DNA of 52,576 nucleotides from Phycisphaerae bacterium (GTDB lineage: Bacteria; Planctomycetota; Phycisphaerae; UBA1845; Fen-1342): assembly GCA_028279405.1 (NCBI GenBank), contig JANQNU010000050.1:1-52576 (forward strand), given 5' to 3'. The first letter of the stretch is position 1, and each line of letters opens with the position of its first letter. Below the pieces are notes generated by a model that worked only from the letters and a program-made list of their open reading frames with translations, was not told where the DNA came from and ran no database searches. Made by a program: the position numbers and the translations under genes. Below are positions 8,253 through 15,463 of this stretch, in pieces.

Positions 8253-9134
8253 TTACCAGAGCTCGACTTCCGTTTCGAGCGTGACGCCGGTTTCCGCACG
8301 GACACGATCCCGCGCGATGGCGATCAAATCCAGTACATCCTGCGCGCGGGAATCCTCGCTTGCAACAATAAAATTGGCATGTTTCGTGCTGATTTCGGCG
8401 CCGCCGACACGGGTGCCCTTGAGCCCGACCCGATCGATCAGGGCCCCGGCCGCGTGTTTCGGCGGATTCTTGAAGATGCAGCCGCTGGAGCGGTGTGAGA
8501 GGGGGGGCTGGGTAGCGTACTTCTCGCTCCAGATCGCTCGGTACCGCTCGTAGATCTCCGCCGGTGTTCCGCGTCGGAGTCGCAGGGTGGCCCCGAGCAC
8601 GATGCAGTCGGCCAGCGCGGTACCGCGGTAGCGAAAGCCGACCTCTTCCCGGGAGCGGACAACGCGTGTGCCGGTCGGGTCGCAGAGTTGGACGGACTCG
8701 ACGTAGTCCGCGATGCAGCCGTACTTGCCGCCGGCGTTCATGCGGATGATGCCCCCGAGCGTGCCGGGGATGCCCGCGAGGTTCTCGAGGCCTGCGAATC
8801 CATCCGCGACGAGCTTCTTGACGATGCGGGTAAAGTCGCAGCCGGCGCCGACGGTGACCCGTTCGTCCTCGAACGTGACGTCCTCCCAGGCCGGACCGCA
8901 GAGGTGCAGGACGGCGCCGTCGAACCCCTCGTCACGGACCAGGATGTTGGCGCCCTTGCCGAGCACGCGCCACGCCAGATCGTGGTCGCGACAGATCGTG
9001 AGTGCGGTTGTTAGTTCGGAATGGTTGCGCGGAGTAATGAACCAGCGGGCGGGGCCGCCGATCTGATACCAGGAGTGGTCCCGTAACGGGACGTTACTCC
9101 GACAAGCCTCCCCCAGCGCGCTGAACAAGTGCAT
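8253..9134 (-). CDS. murB: UDP-N-acetylenolpyruvoylglucosamine reductase (MurB)
   Basis: FAD enzyme that reduces UDP-GlcNAc-enolpyruvate to UDP-MurNAc with NADPH, in the cytoplasm. FAD-binding signatures are WYQIGGPARWFI, LGKGANILVRDEGFDG and AGIPGTLGGIIRMNAGGKYG. The active-site block reads SSGCIFKNPP...GLKGTRVGGAEISTKHANFIV, so the proton-donor position is Cys where most enzymes have Ser (GSxFKNP). There is no extra type-I domain, so it is the short type. The start is ATG 9134 (293 aa) inside the 3' end of murC (41-bp overlap); GTG 9161 is possible but has a worse ribosome site. Confidence 0.94.
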   Translation of the reverse strand: MHLFSALGEACRSNVPLRDHSWYQIGGPARWFITPRNHSELTTALTICRDHDLAWRVLGKGANILVRDEGFDGAVLHLCGPAWEDVTFEDERVTVGAGCDFTRIVKKLVADGFAGLENLAGIPGTLGGIIRMNAGGKYGCIADYVESVQLCDPTGTRVVRSREEVGFRYRGTALADCIVLGATLRLRRGTPAEIYERYRAIWSEKYATQPPLSHRSSGCIFKNPPKHAAGALIDRVGLKGTRVGGAEISTKHANFIVASEDSRAQDVLDLIAIARDRVRAETGVTLETEVELW

Positions 9135-10542
9135 CCGCGAGTTTCCAGATGTTGCCGGCACCCATCGTCAGGACCACGTCACCGGGTTCCGTCCGCGAGT
9201 AGACGTAGTCCACAATTCGCTCAAACTCGGGAATATACACTGCATTGCCGCCCCGTCCACGCACCCGGGCGACCAGATCCTCCGAGCAGACCGCATGCCG
9301 ATCGCGCTCACTGTCGCGAACGAAGAAGATGTCCGGCAGAATCACCTCGTCAGCCTGGTCGAAGCTCGTCGAGAAATCGTCGAGCAGAAACCGCGTTCGC
9401 GAATGCTGGTGCGGCTGGAAGATACACAGCAGCCGACGCGGCTTGTAGCGTTCCCGAGCGGCCAGGAGCGTAGCCTGGATCTCCGCGGGATGATGCGCGT
9501 AGTCGTCGAGGATGGTGACGTCGCGGACAGCGGCCCGCCATTCGAGTCGACGCTTGGCGCCCGTGAAGCCCGCGAGCCCGCTCGCGATCGCTTCCCAGGG
9601 TACCCCGCAGTCATGCGCGAGCGCCGCGACAGCCAGAGCGTTGAGCACGTTGTGCTGGCCGGCGAGTTGGATGTGGACCCGACCCAACAACGCCTGGTGG
9701 TGACAGACATCGAACGCATAGGTCCCGTCGCGCAGTTCGAGGCGCGTTGCTTGCCAGTCGGCCTCTTCCCGCAGCCCGAAGCTCTCGACCGGTGCCGCCG
9801 ACGCGGAGCGAATCCGCCGACAGCCGGCATCGTCCGCGTGAATCAACACCAGGCCGTCCGGGTGGTTCTGACCGACGAATGCCGCAAACGCTTCCTCGAT
9901 CGCACTGCGGTTCGGATAGCAGTCCAGATGGTCCTCGTCGATGTTGAGGACCACCGTGCGGCGCGGATGCAGGTTCAGGAACGAGCGGTCATACTCGCAC
10001 GCCTCGACGACGAATTGCGGCCCGTCACCGACGCCGCTCCCGCCCCCGAGTTGGGCGACGTCAGCGCCGATGACGTAGTTCGGGCCGCGTCCGGCCTGTT
10101 GGAGCGTGTACGCCAGCCAGGCAGTGGTCGTGCTCTTGCCGTGCGTGCCGCTCACCGCGATGCCCTCGTAGCAGCCGAGCAGCACGCCCAACAGCTCGGC
10201 GTACTTCAGCACGCGCACGCCACGTGATTGAGCACGAAGGAGTTCCGGGTGGGTCGGCGGAATCGCGGCGGAGACGACGACCAGGTCGACCGGGTCGGGG
10301 AGCGCGACGCGCTCGTGCTCGAGTGTGATCCGAGCGCCTTCGGTCGTTAGTGCCCGTGTGACGCTGCTCTCTTGTCGATCGGAGCCGCTGACGCGCGCTC
10401 CACGGCGCAGCAGTATCGCGGCCAGACCGGCCATGCCGCTGCCGCCGATGCCGAGCATGTGAATGCGGGCGCCCTGCAGATCCCGTGCGCTGACGTTTTC
10501 CACACTCGAGAACAACTCATCCAGGGGTACAGACGTCGGCAT
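9094..10542 (-). CDS. murC: UDP-N-acetylmuramate--L-alanine ligase (MurC)
   Basis: First Mur ligase: adds L-Ala to UDP-MurNAc using ATP in the cytoplasm. The protein shows the nucleotide-sugar Rossmann start MLGIGGSGMAGLAAILLRRG, the ATP loop GTHGKSTTTAWLAY, EACEYDRSF, NIDEDHLDCY, DDYAHHPAEIQATL and FQPHQHSRTRFLLDDF. The start is ATG 10542 (MPTSVPLDELF; 482 aa); an upstream in-frame start at 10602 would add 20 residues with no domain. It is the first gene of the minus-strand run murC-murB-ddl-ftsQ, so the promoter should lie in 10543-10784, shared with the divergent DUF2330 gene. Confidence 0.95.
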   Translation of the reverse strand: MPTSVPLDELFSSVENVSARDLQGARIHMLGIGGSGMAGLAAILLRRGARVSGSDRQESSVTRALTTEGARITLEHERVALPDPVDLVVVSAAIPPTHPELLRAQSRGVRVLKYAELLGVLLGCYEGIAVSGTHGKSTTTAWLAYTLQQAGRGPNYVIGADVAQLGGGSGVGDGPQFVVEACEYDRSFLNLHPRRTVVLNIDEDHLDCYPNRSAIEEAFAAFVGQNHPDGLVLIHADDAGCRRIRSASAAPVESFGLREEADWQATRLELRDGTYAFDVCHHQALLGRVHIQLAGQHNVLNALAVAALAHDCGVPWEAIASGLAGFTGAKRRLEWRAAVRDVTILDDYAHHPAEIQATLLAARERYKPRRLLCIFQPHQHSRTRFLLDDFSTSFDQADEVILPDIFFVRDSERDRHAVCSEDLVARVRGRGGNAVYIPEFERIVDYVYSRTEPGDVVLTMGAGNIWKLADALVQRAGGGLSE

Positions 10543-10784
10543 AGAACACTCACTGAACAGTACTGCGCCGTGCGGCTGGTGACAATCGGAGAGCGCATCC
10601 ATTCACCCTCGCATTTTCGATATCGACCGAATCGCTCACGGAAGTTGAGCCAACCTCGGAATCGCGCAAGTGCGGGTCGGTTGTCCTGTCCGCTATACTG
10701 AAATGGCGTCATGTCGACGCCGGTCGTGCTACCGTCGGTCTTCGGTGGCATGCCACTTCGATGCAAACACAGGGAGACGGACGC

Positions 10785-12446
10785 ATGGGGCGATGCATGC
10801 ACAGACGAATGGGTGCGGTCCTTTTGGCTGCAATCGTGGCCGGAGGCTCCACGCCGGTGCCGACGCGTGCCTGCGGCGGGTTCTTCTGCACGCTGGTGCC
10901 GATCGTGCAGACGGCTGAGCAGATCATCTTCCGCCAGGACGGCTCGCAGATTACAGCGGTCGTGCAGATTCAGTATCAGGGGGCCGCGGAGGATTTCTCC
11001 TGGGTCGTGCCGGTGCCCGGCGTACCCCAGCTGTCCACGGGCTCGGATCTGCTGTTCACGCAGCTCGAACGCCAGACACGACCGCAGTTTCGGCTGGAAA
11101 TCGAAGGCGATGTGTGCCCGGACATCCTCCGCATGTTCGATACCCCGCTCGCAGGGGCGCCCGAATTCGATGACAGCGGTACGAACGATGTCGACGTTCT
11201 CCAGGAGCTGGTCGTCGGTCCGTTCGATGTGCAGATCGTCACCAGCGACAATTCAGAAGCGCTCGCCACGTGGCTAGTCGAGAACGGCTACGACCTGTCC
11301 GATCGTGGTAGCGCCCTGATCGACTCGTACGTGGCGGCCGGGATGAACTTCGTGGCGCTGCGATTGCGGCAGGACCAGGGGGTGGGGGACATTGAGCCGC
11401 TGACCATGGTGTACGAGAGCACCCGACCGATGATCCCGATCCGTCTGACGGCGATCGCGGCCAACGATGACCTCGGGCTGATCGTCTGGCTGCTCGGCGA
11501 CGGCCGGGCGATCCCCGCGAACTACCACCACGTCACTCCAAACTACGCTCGGCTGAACTGGTACAACGGCGTGCAGTCGGCGTACGCCAGCTACCAGACG
11601 CTGATCACCGAGGCGATGGATGACGTCGGGGGACAGGGGTTCGCGACGGACTATGCCGGGCGGGACGAAACGATGAATCGTTCGTTCGCCGGGCTGCCGG
11701 ACGATCTCCGCGCAGTGCGGGACGCGGTCGCGGCCGTGGAAGACCCCGCCGAGAGCCTCGCAAGGCTGATCAACAACGGCATGCTGGATGGCGCGAAAAT
11801 CCTCGAGATCTATCGGCGAGTGTTGCCGTTGCCCGACCAGGCCCCCGAGTTCACCTACAACAACGCGTCGCTGCTGCGGGCTACATTCGACGCTCAAACA
11901 CTGTCGGAGGCCCGGACGACAGCCTTCGTTGCGGTCGACGATGAGCTGCTCGCACCATTGAGCGATGTCGCCCGGCTATTTGCGGACAATCCCTACGTGA
12001 CGCGCTTTTACACGACGTTGTCCGCAGACGAGATGACGCTCGACCCGGAGTTCGACTTCAAGGCCGACCTTCCAGACCGATCGCTGGAGCGGAGCGCGAC
12101 GCTGGCCGTGCGCTGCAACGCGGGTCTCACCGAGTGGTCCGTGACCCTCGGGCCGGGGACCGGGCGCGACGGCGAGGTGATCATCACCGGGAACGGTTCG
12201 CCGCCAGTGGCGGTCCCGCCGACGCTCGCGGACCAGTCGGCGGTCAAGCAGGCATCGCTCTTCCGCGAGTTGAGTGGTGCCGGCGACGATCGCACCTTCA
12301 CCGAGGAGATCGTGATGGAGAACGGTTTTGCGCTGAGCCGGACTTCGATGTTCGGCATGGGATGCATGCCGGCGACCCTCGCGCTGACCTTAGGATCGCT
12401 CGCGGGCATCCACTTCGCACGCCCGCGGCGGCGATCAGCGGGATAG
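10785..12446 (+). CDS. DUF2330 domain exported protein
   Basis: 553 residues. The signal segment (about 9-29) is followed at once by the DUF2330 hallmark ACGGFFC (29-35) and then AEQIIFRQDG, YQGAAEDFSWVVPVPGVP and later blocks usual for this uncharacterised exported family. ATG 10785 is preceded by AGGGAG at 10771-10776; ATG 10761 is in frame but lacks a ribosome site. The C-terminus is Cys, a hydrophobic helix and an Arg cluster (GCMPATLALTLGSLAG, then RPRRR), which looks like an anchor or a processed sorting tail. The remaining conserved residues are acidic or aromatic, without a catalytic signature. Confidence 0.85.
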   Translation: MGRCMHRRMGAVLLAAIVAGGSTPVPTRACGGFFCTLVPIVQTAEQIIFRQDGSQITAVVQIQYQGAAEDFSWVVPVPGVPQLSTGSDLLFTQLERQTRPQFRLEIEGDVCPDILRMFDTPLAGAPEFDDSGTNDVDVLQELVVGPFDVQIVTSDNSEALATWLVENGYDLSDRGSALIDSYVAAGMNFVALRLRQDQGVGDIEPLTMVYESTRPMIPIRLTAIAANDDLGLIVWLLGDGRAIPANYHHVTPNYARLNWYNGVQSAYASYQTLITEAMDDVGGQGFATDYAGRDETMNRSFAGLPDDLRAVRDAVAAVEDPAESLARLINNGMLDGAKILEIYRRVLPLPDQAPEFTYNNASLLRATFDAQTLSEARTTAFVAVDDELLAPLSDVARLFADNPYVTRFYTTLSADEMTLDPEFDFKADLPDRSLERSATLAVRCNAGLTEWSVTLGPGTGRDGEVIITGNGSPPVAVPPTLADQSAVKQASLFRELSGAGDDRTFTEEIVMENGFALSRTSMFGMGCMPATLALTLGSLAGIHFARPRRRSAG

Positions 12447-12533
12447 TGCGGAGTACACGCCGAGCGATGTGCGTCGGCGTGGCACCCGGCTCGCGCTCGC
12501 GGCTCGTAGTCGACTGCCATGGGACGTCAGTGC

Positions 12534-12650
12534 GAGCCCGGAGCGCAAGCGACGGGGGGAGCAAGCTCCCTTTGCGAGGCCTGTGTCTATGCCACAGGCC
12601 CCGACGCGAAACAGACCCTCCACACAACGAGCCCCGAGCGCAGGCGAAGG
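12534..12650. repeat. Intergenic repeat (GAGCCCGGAGCG / GGGAGC-GCTCCC family)
   Basis: The region carries GAGCCCGGAGCGCAAGCG (12534-12551), then GGGGGAGCAAGCTCCC with TTTGCGAGGCC (12554-12580), a GGCCTGTG/CACAGGCC hairpin nearby, and a second GAGCCCCGAGCGCAGGCG copy (12630-12647). These match the 4.8, 30.8 and 48.8 kb blocks, some in inverse orientation. Confidence 0.7.
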
Positions 12651-12668
12651 GATCTGACGGCGCCACGT

Positions 12669-12812
12669 GGGGTGGCACTGGCGGCTTGTCCGCCAGTGTT
12701 CAGAGTCGTGCTTGCTCCTTGCGGTGTACCAAACAGGAGCATCGCGGTCTTCGCATCGCGCGCTGGCTACGTATGCTCCCATTCACTGGCGGACAAGCCG
12801 CCAGTGCCACCC
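12669..12812. repeat. Inverted pair of CACTGGCGG hairpin repeats (MITE-like unit)
   Basis: The left end has CACTGGCGG-CTTGT-CCGCCAGTG at 12676-12698 inside GGGGTGGCA. The right end has CACTGGCGG-ACAAG-CCGCCAGTG at 12784-12806 followed by CCACCC. Each end is itself a hairpin and the two ends are inverse copies about 85 bp apart. Paired copies recur near 43.8-43.95 and 46.33-46.44 kb, singles at 30998 and 48581. No transposase is inside. Confidence 0.75.
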
Positions 12813-12835
12813 GTCCGTCGAAGCGATGGGTTGAT

Positions 12836-12854
12836 GGCGGGCGAGACGCCCGCC
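12836..12854. repeat. GGCGGGCG-AGA-CGCCCGCC hairpin repeat
   Basis: A perfect 8-bp stem with a 3-nt loop, identical to copies at 4850-4868 and 30859-30877. It lies 42 bp downstream (minus-strand sense) of the fpr stop. It could act as a transcript end but has no T-tract. Confidence 0.7.
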
Positions 12855-12895
12855 CCACCCCGTGCCTCTTGCGACCGCTCTTGTTGGGCAGATCG

Positions 12896-13672
12896 CTACC
12901 AGTAGCGTTCGAAGTGGATGTTGCCGTCGGGTGATTTCTTGGCGTTGTATTCTTGGAAGCCGAGCGGCTCGAGCCGTTCCTGGACCGTCGTGATCATGTC
13001 CGGGTTGCCGCACAGGAAGACGTGGCACTGCTCCGGATCGAGTGGGCTGCCGACGAGTTCCTCGTAGCGGTTGTCCTCGAAGAGAATGTTGACGCGCCCG
13101 TTCAGGCCGCCCCAGTCTGGCTCGCGGGTGACCATCGGGATGAAGACGATGTCTTCGGACTTCGAAGCCTCTTCCAGCTCCGGCACGTAACCCAGGTCGG
13201 CGGCGACGCGCACGCCGTTGACGATGATGAGCTTGCGCCAGCGGCCGGTATTGCGGAAGGTGCGCATCATCGAAACGTAGGGCGCGAGGCCGGTGCCGGT
13301 CGAGACCAGGACGAGGTCCTTGCCGTCGGGCACGGGGTCGAGTGTGAAGTGGCCGTTGATCTTCTTGTCCATCCAGATTCGGTCGCCGACCTCGAGCTGC
13401 CACAGCTTCGGCGTCAACTTACCCTCGTCCACCAGCACAATATAGAGTTCGAGGCTGTCTTTTTCGTTGGGTGACGACGCGATCGAATACGCGCGGCGCA
13501 GCCAGCGCGTGCGCTCGGGGGTGGAGTCCTCGCGCTTCACGCCCAGCGACGTAAACTGGCCCGGGACGAAATCCGGTACGACGCCGTCATCCCATTGGAA
13601 CTTGAAGATGGCCAGATGGCTGTGGTAATCCATCCGCTCGACGAGTCGAGCATTCTCCTCACGGTCTGCCAT
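12896..13672 (-). CDS. fpr: Ferredoxin--NADP reductase (Fpr type)
   Basis: 258-residue flavoenzyme moving electrons between NADPH and ferredoxin/flavodoxin in the cytoplasm. The FAD-binding RRAYSIAS lies at 59-66, the NADP loop STGTGLAPYVSMMRT at about 124-138, with the C-terminal block FLCGNPDMI and the end NIHFERYW. The aromatic end ERYW is typical of bacterial Fpr, whose terminal residue stacks on FAD. Length matches the family. No redox partner is adjacent. It is divergent from the acyl-CoA metabolism pair across 244 bp and ends in the repeat-rich gap 12447-12895. Confidence 0.9.
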   Translation of the reverse strand: MADREENARLVERMDYHSHLAIFKFQWDDGVVPDFVPGQFTSLGVKREDSTPERTRWLRRAYSIASSPNEKDSLELYIVLVDEGKLTPKLWQLEVGDRIWMDKKINGHFTLDPVPDGKDLVLVSTGTGLAPYVSMMRTFRNTGRWRKLIIVNGVRVAADLGYVPELEEASKSEDIVFIPMVTREPDWGGLNGRVNILFEDNRYEELVGSPLDPEQCHVFLCGNPDMITTVQERLEPLGFQEYNAKKSPDGNIHFERYW

Positions 13673-13916
13673 GGTGGTGGACTTCCCTTCGTAACAAGGG
13701 TCCGAACGAGATCGTCAACGCGGCGTCGTGGCCGTCGAAGGCATCGCGAGCACCGGCCGGGACGGAACGCGACCTGCGAACCGCTCTCCTTGCACTTGTT
13801 ATTGTGGGGTGCGGACGACAGCATTTCCACTGCCGAGGGCCCGCGAAACGCGCGCCGAACCGGTGTACAATTGCGGGTTACGATACCTTCCGCCGGCCCA
13901 CAGGAGAGTGACGAAT

Positions 13917-14702
13917 ATGGCTGATTTCATCGACTACGTCGTCAAGGACCAGACTGCCTGGATCACGCTGACCCGGTCCGAGGTGCACAATGCGCTGAAC
14001 GACGATTTCATGAACCAGCTCGACGAGCGGTTCAAGCAGGCGTCGGAATCCGACGACGTGCGCGCGGTGGTGCTGGCCGCGGAGGGCAAGTCGTATTGCG
14101 CCGGTGCCGACATCCATTGGATGAAGCGCATGGTCGACTATTCGATCGAGGAGAACATCGCGGACGCGACCGTGCTGGCGGACATGCTGCGCCGCATCCG
14201 CGACTGTCCCAAGCCGACGATCGCCCGCGTGCACGGGGCGGCGTTCGGTGCCGGTGTCGGGCTGATTGCCGCCTGCGACATGTCGGTTGCGGTGCAGGGT
14301 GCGATCTTCTGTCTTAGTGAGGTGCGACTCGGCATCGTGCCCGCGATCATCTCGCCGTTCGTGTTGGAGAAGATCGGCATGAGTGCCGGGCGGCGCTACG
14401 CGTTGACCGCGGAGCGCTTCGACGCGCGTGCGGCGTATCACATCGGTCTCGTCTCGGACGTCGTCGAAACGTCGGACGAGCTTGATCCGTGGATCACGGC
14501 AGTCGTCGCGCAGATTCGGCAGAACGGCCCCAATGCGATTGCAGAGTGCAAGCGGATCATGAGCGAGATTCAGCCGTTTCAGTGGGAGCAGGCGCAGAAG
14601 CTGACGACCCAGCGACTCGCGCGCGTACGCGTATCTGCCGAGGGGCAGGAGGGACTGCGGGCGTTTCTCGAAAAGCGGAAGCCGAGTTGGGCGGTGGACT
14701 AA
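13917..14702 (+). CDS. liuC: Enoyl-CoA hydratase/isomerase, methylglutaconyl-CoA hydratase-like
   Basis: Crotonase-fold enzyme, 261 residues. The oxyanion-hole segments are GKSYCAGAD (58-65) and HGAAFGAGVGLIAACD. The stretches GADIHWMKRMVDYSIEENIADA and EVRLGIVPAIISPFVLEKIG resemble the AUH/LiuC group, which hydrates 3-methylglutaconyl-CoA to HMG-CoA in leucine breakdown. That assignment is from remembered family pattern, so another short-chain enoyl-CoA substrate is possible. AGGAGAG at 13902-13908 fixes ATG 13917 (the frame extends upstream to 13728 without support). The stop overlaps the ATG of the next gene by one base. No other leucine-catabolism gene is in the window. Confidence 0.85.
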   Translation: MADFIDYVVKDQTAWITLTRSEVHNALNDDFMNQLDERFKQASESDDVRAVVLAAEGKSYCAGADIHWMKRMVDYSIEENIADATVLADMLRRIRDCPKPTIARVHGAAFGAGVGLIAACDMSVAVQGAIFCLSEVRLGIVPAIISPFVLEKIGMSAGRRYALTAERFDARAAYHIGLVSDVVETSDELDPWITAVVAQIRQNGPNAIAECKRIMSEIQPFQWEQAQKLTTQRLARVRVSAEGQEGLRAFLEKRKPSWAVD

Positions 14703-15295
14703 TGGCGACGCGCGAAGACGAGTGGGTTTTGCTGGAAACGCCGCGGCTGCGACTGCGCGAGATCGTCGATCGGGATCGGCCGCACTTCGACGCGATAAAC
14801 GCGGATTCGGAGATCATGAAGTACATCGGCCCGGCGCTCTCCGCGGAGCAGTCGCAGGCGTTCTACGAGCGGATTCGCGGCGAATACGAAACACGACATG
14901 ATCTGGGTTGGTTCGCGATCGACGAACTGGACGGGGAGCGCTTCGTCGGGTTCGCCGCGCTGAAACACTTGTCTGAGGGGAACCACAAGGCGATGGTCGA
15001 CCTGCTGCGCGATACGCAGCCGGAAGAACGGATGGAGTTCGGCTGGCGATTTCGCAAGCCGTATTGGGGACGCGGCTATGCCACCGAATCGGGGCGGGCG
15101 CTGGTTCGGCTGGCGCTCGAGCACCATCGCTTCCCGCGGATCGGTGCGGTCGCGATGACCGCCAACCTTGGAAGCTGCCGCGCGATCCGAAAATGCGGAT
15201 TGCAATCCCGCGGGGACTACGAGATCAACGGCAACGCCGCGCGCTACTTCGTGCTGAACCGCGACGACTATGACCGGCAGCGGGCCGGCGGCTGA
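14702..15295 (+). CDS. GNAT family N-acetyltransferase (RimJ/RimL type)
   Basis: 197 residues. It has the N-terminal LETPRLRLREIVDRD of the RimJ/RimL acetyltransferase_3 group and the acetyl-CoA-binding region FGWRFRKPYWGRGYATESGRALV. The last part is MTANLGSCRAIRKCGLQSRGD, the usual NxxS motif for these enzymes. Substrate unknown: members modify ribosomal-protein N-termini, small molecules or antibiotics. It starts on the last base of the preceding stop codon (TAATG at 14700-14704), so it is translationally coupled to the hydratase. A fatty-acyl role is not implied by the sequence. Confidence 0.85.
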   Translation: MATREDEWVLLETPRLRLREIVDRDRPHFDAINADSEIMKYIGPALSAEQSQAFYERIRGEYETRHDLGWFAIDELDGERFVGFAALKHLSEGNHKAMVDLLRDTQPEERMEFGWRFRKPYWGRGYATESGRALVRLALEHHRFPRIGAVAMTANLGSCRAIRKCGLQSRGDYEINGNAARYFVLNRDDYDRQRAGG

Positions 15296-15463
15296 GTCGA
15301 GCGCTCGGGCTACTACGCTCCGGACGACGGGCCTGGATAGCCGCGGGGATGGGCGTACAATCCCAGTGGACGGAAACTGCCTGGAGTGCCGAATCGCTCG
15401 GGCTGGCGGGGACCGATAGCGTTCTTCGGTGAATCCAACAACTACGGATAGTTAGGGTGCAAG

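Noticed and set aside
12447-12895. Several 60-260-codon frames with words such as AGETPAPP and ERKRRG
   Set aside because: They translate the shared hairpin repeats and recur wherever the repeats occur.
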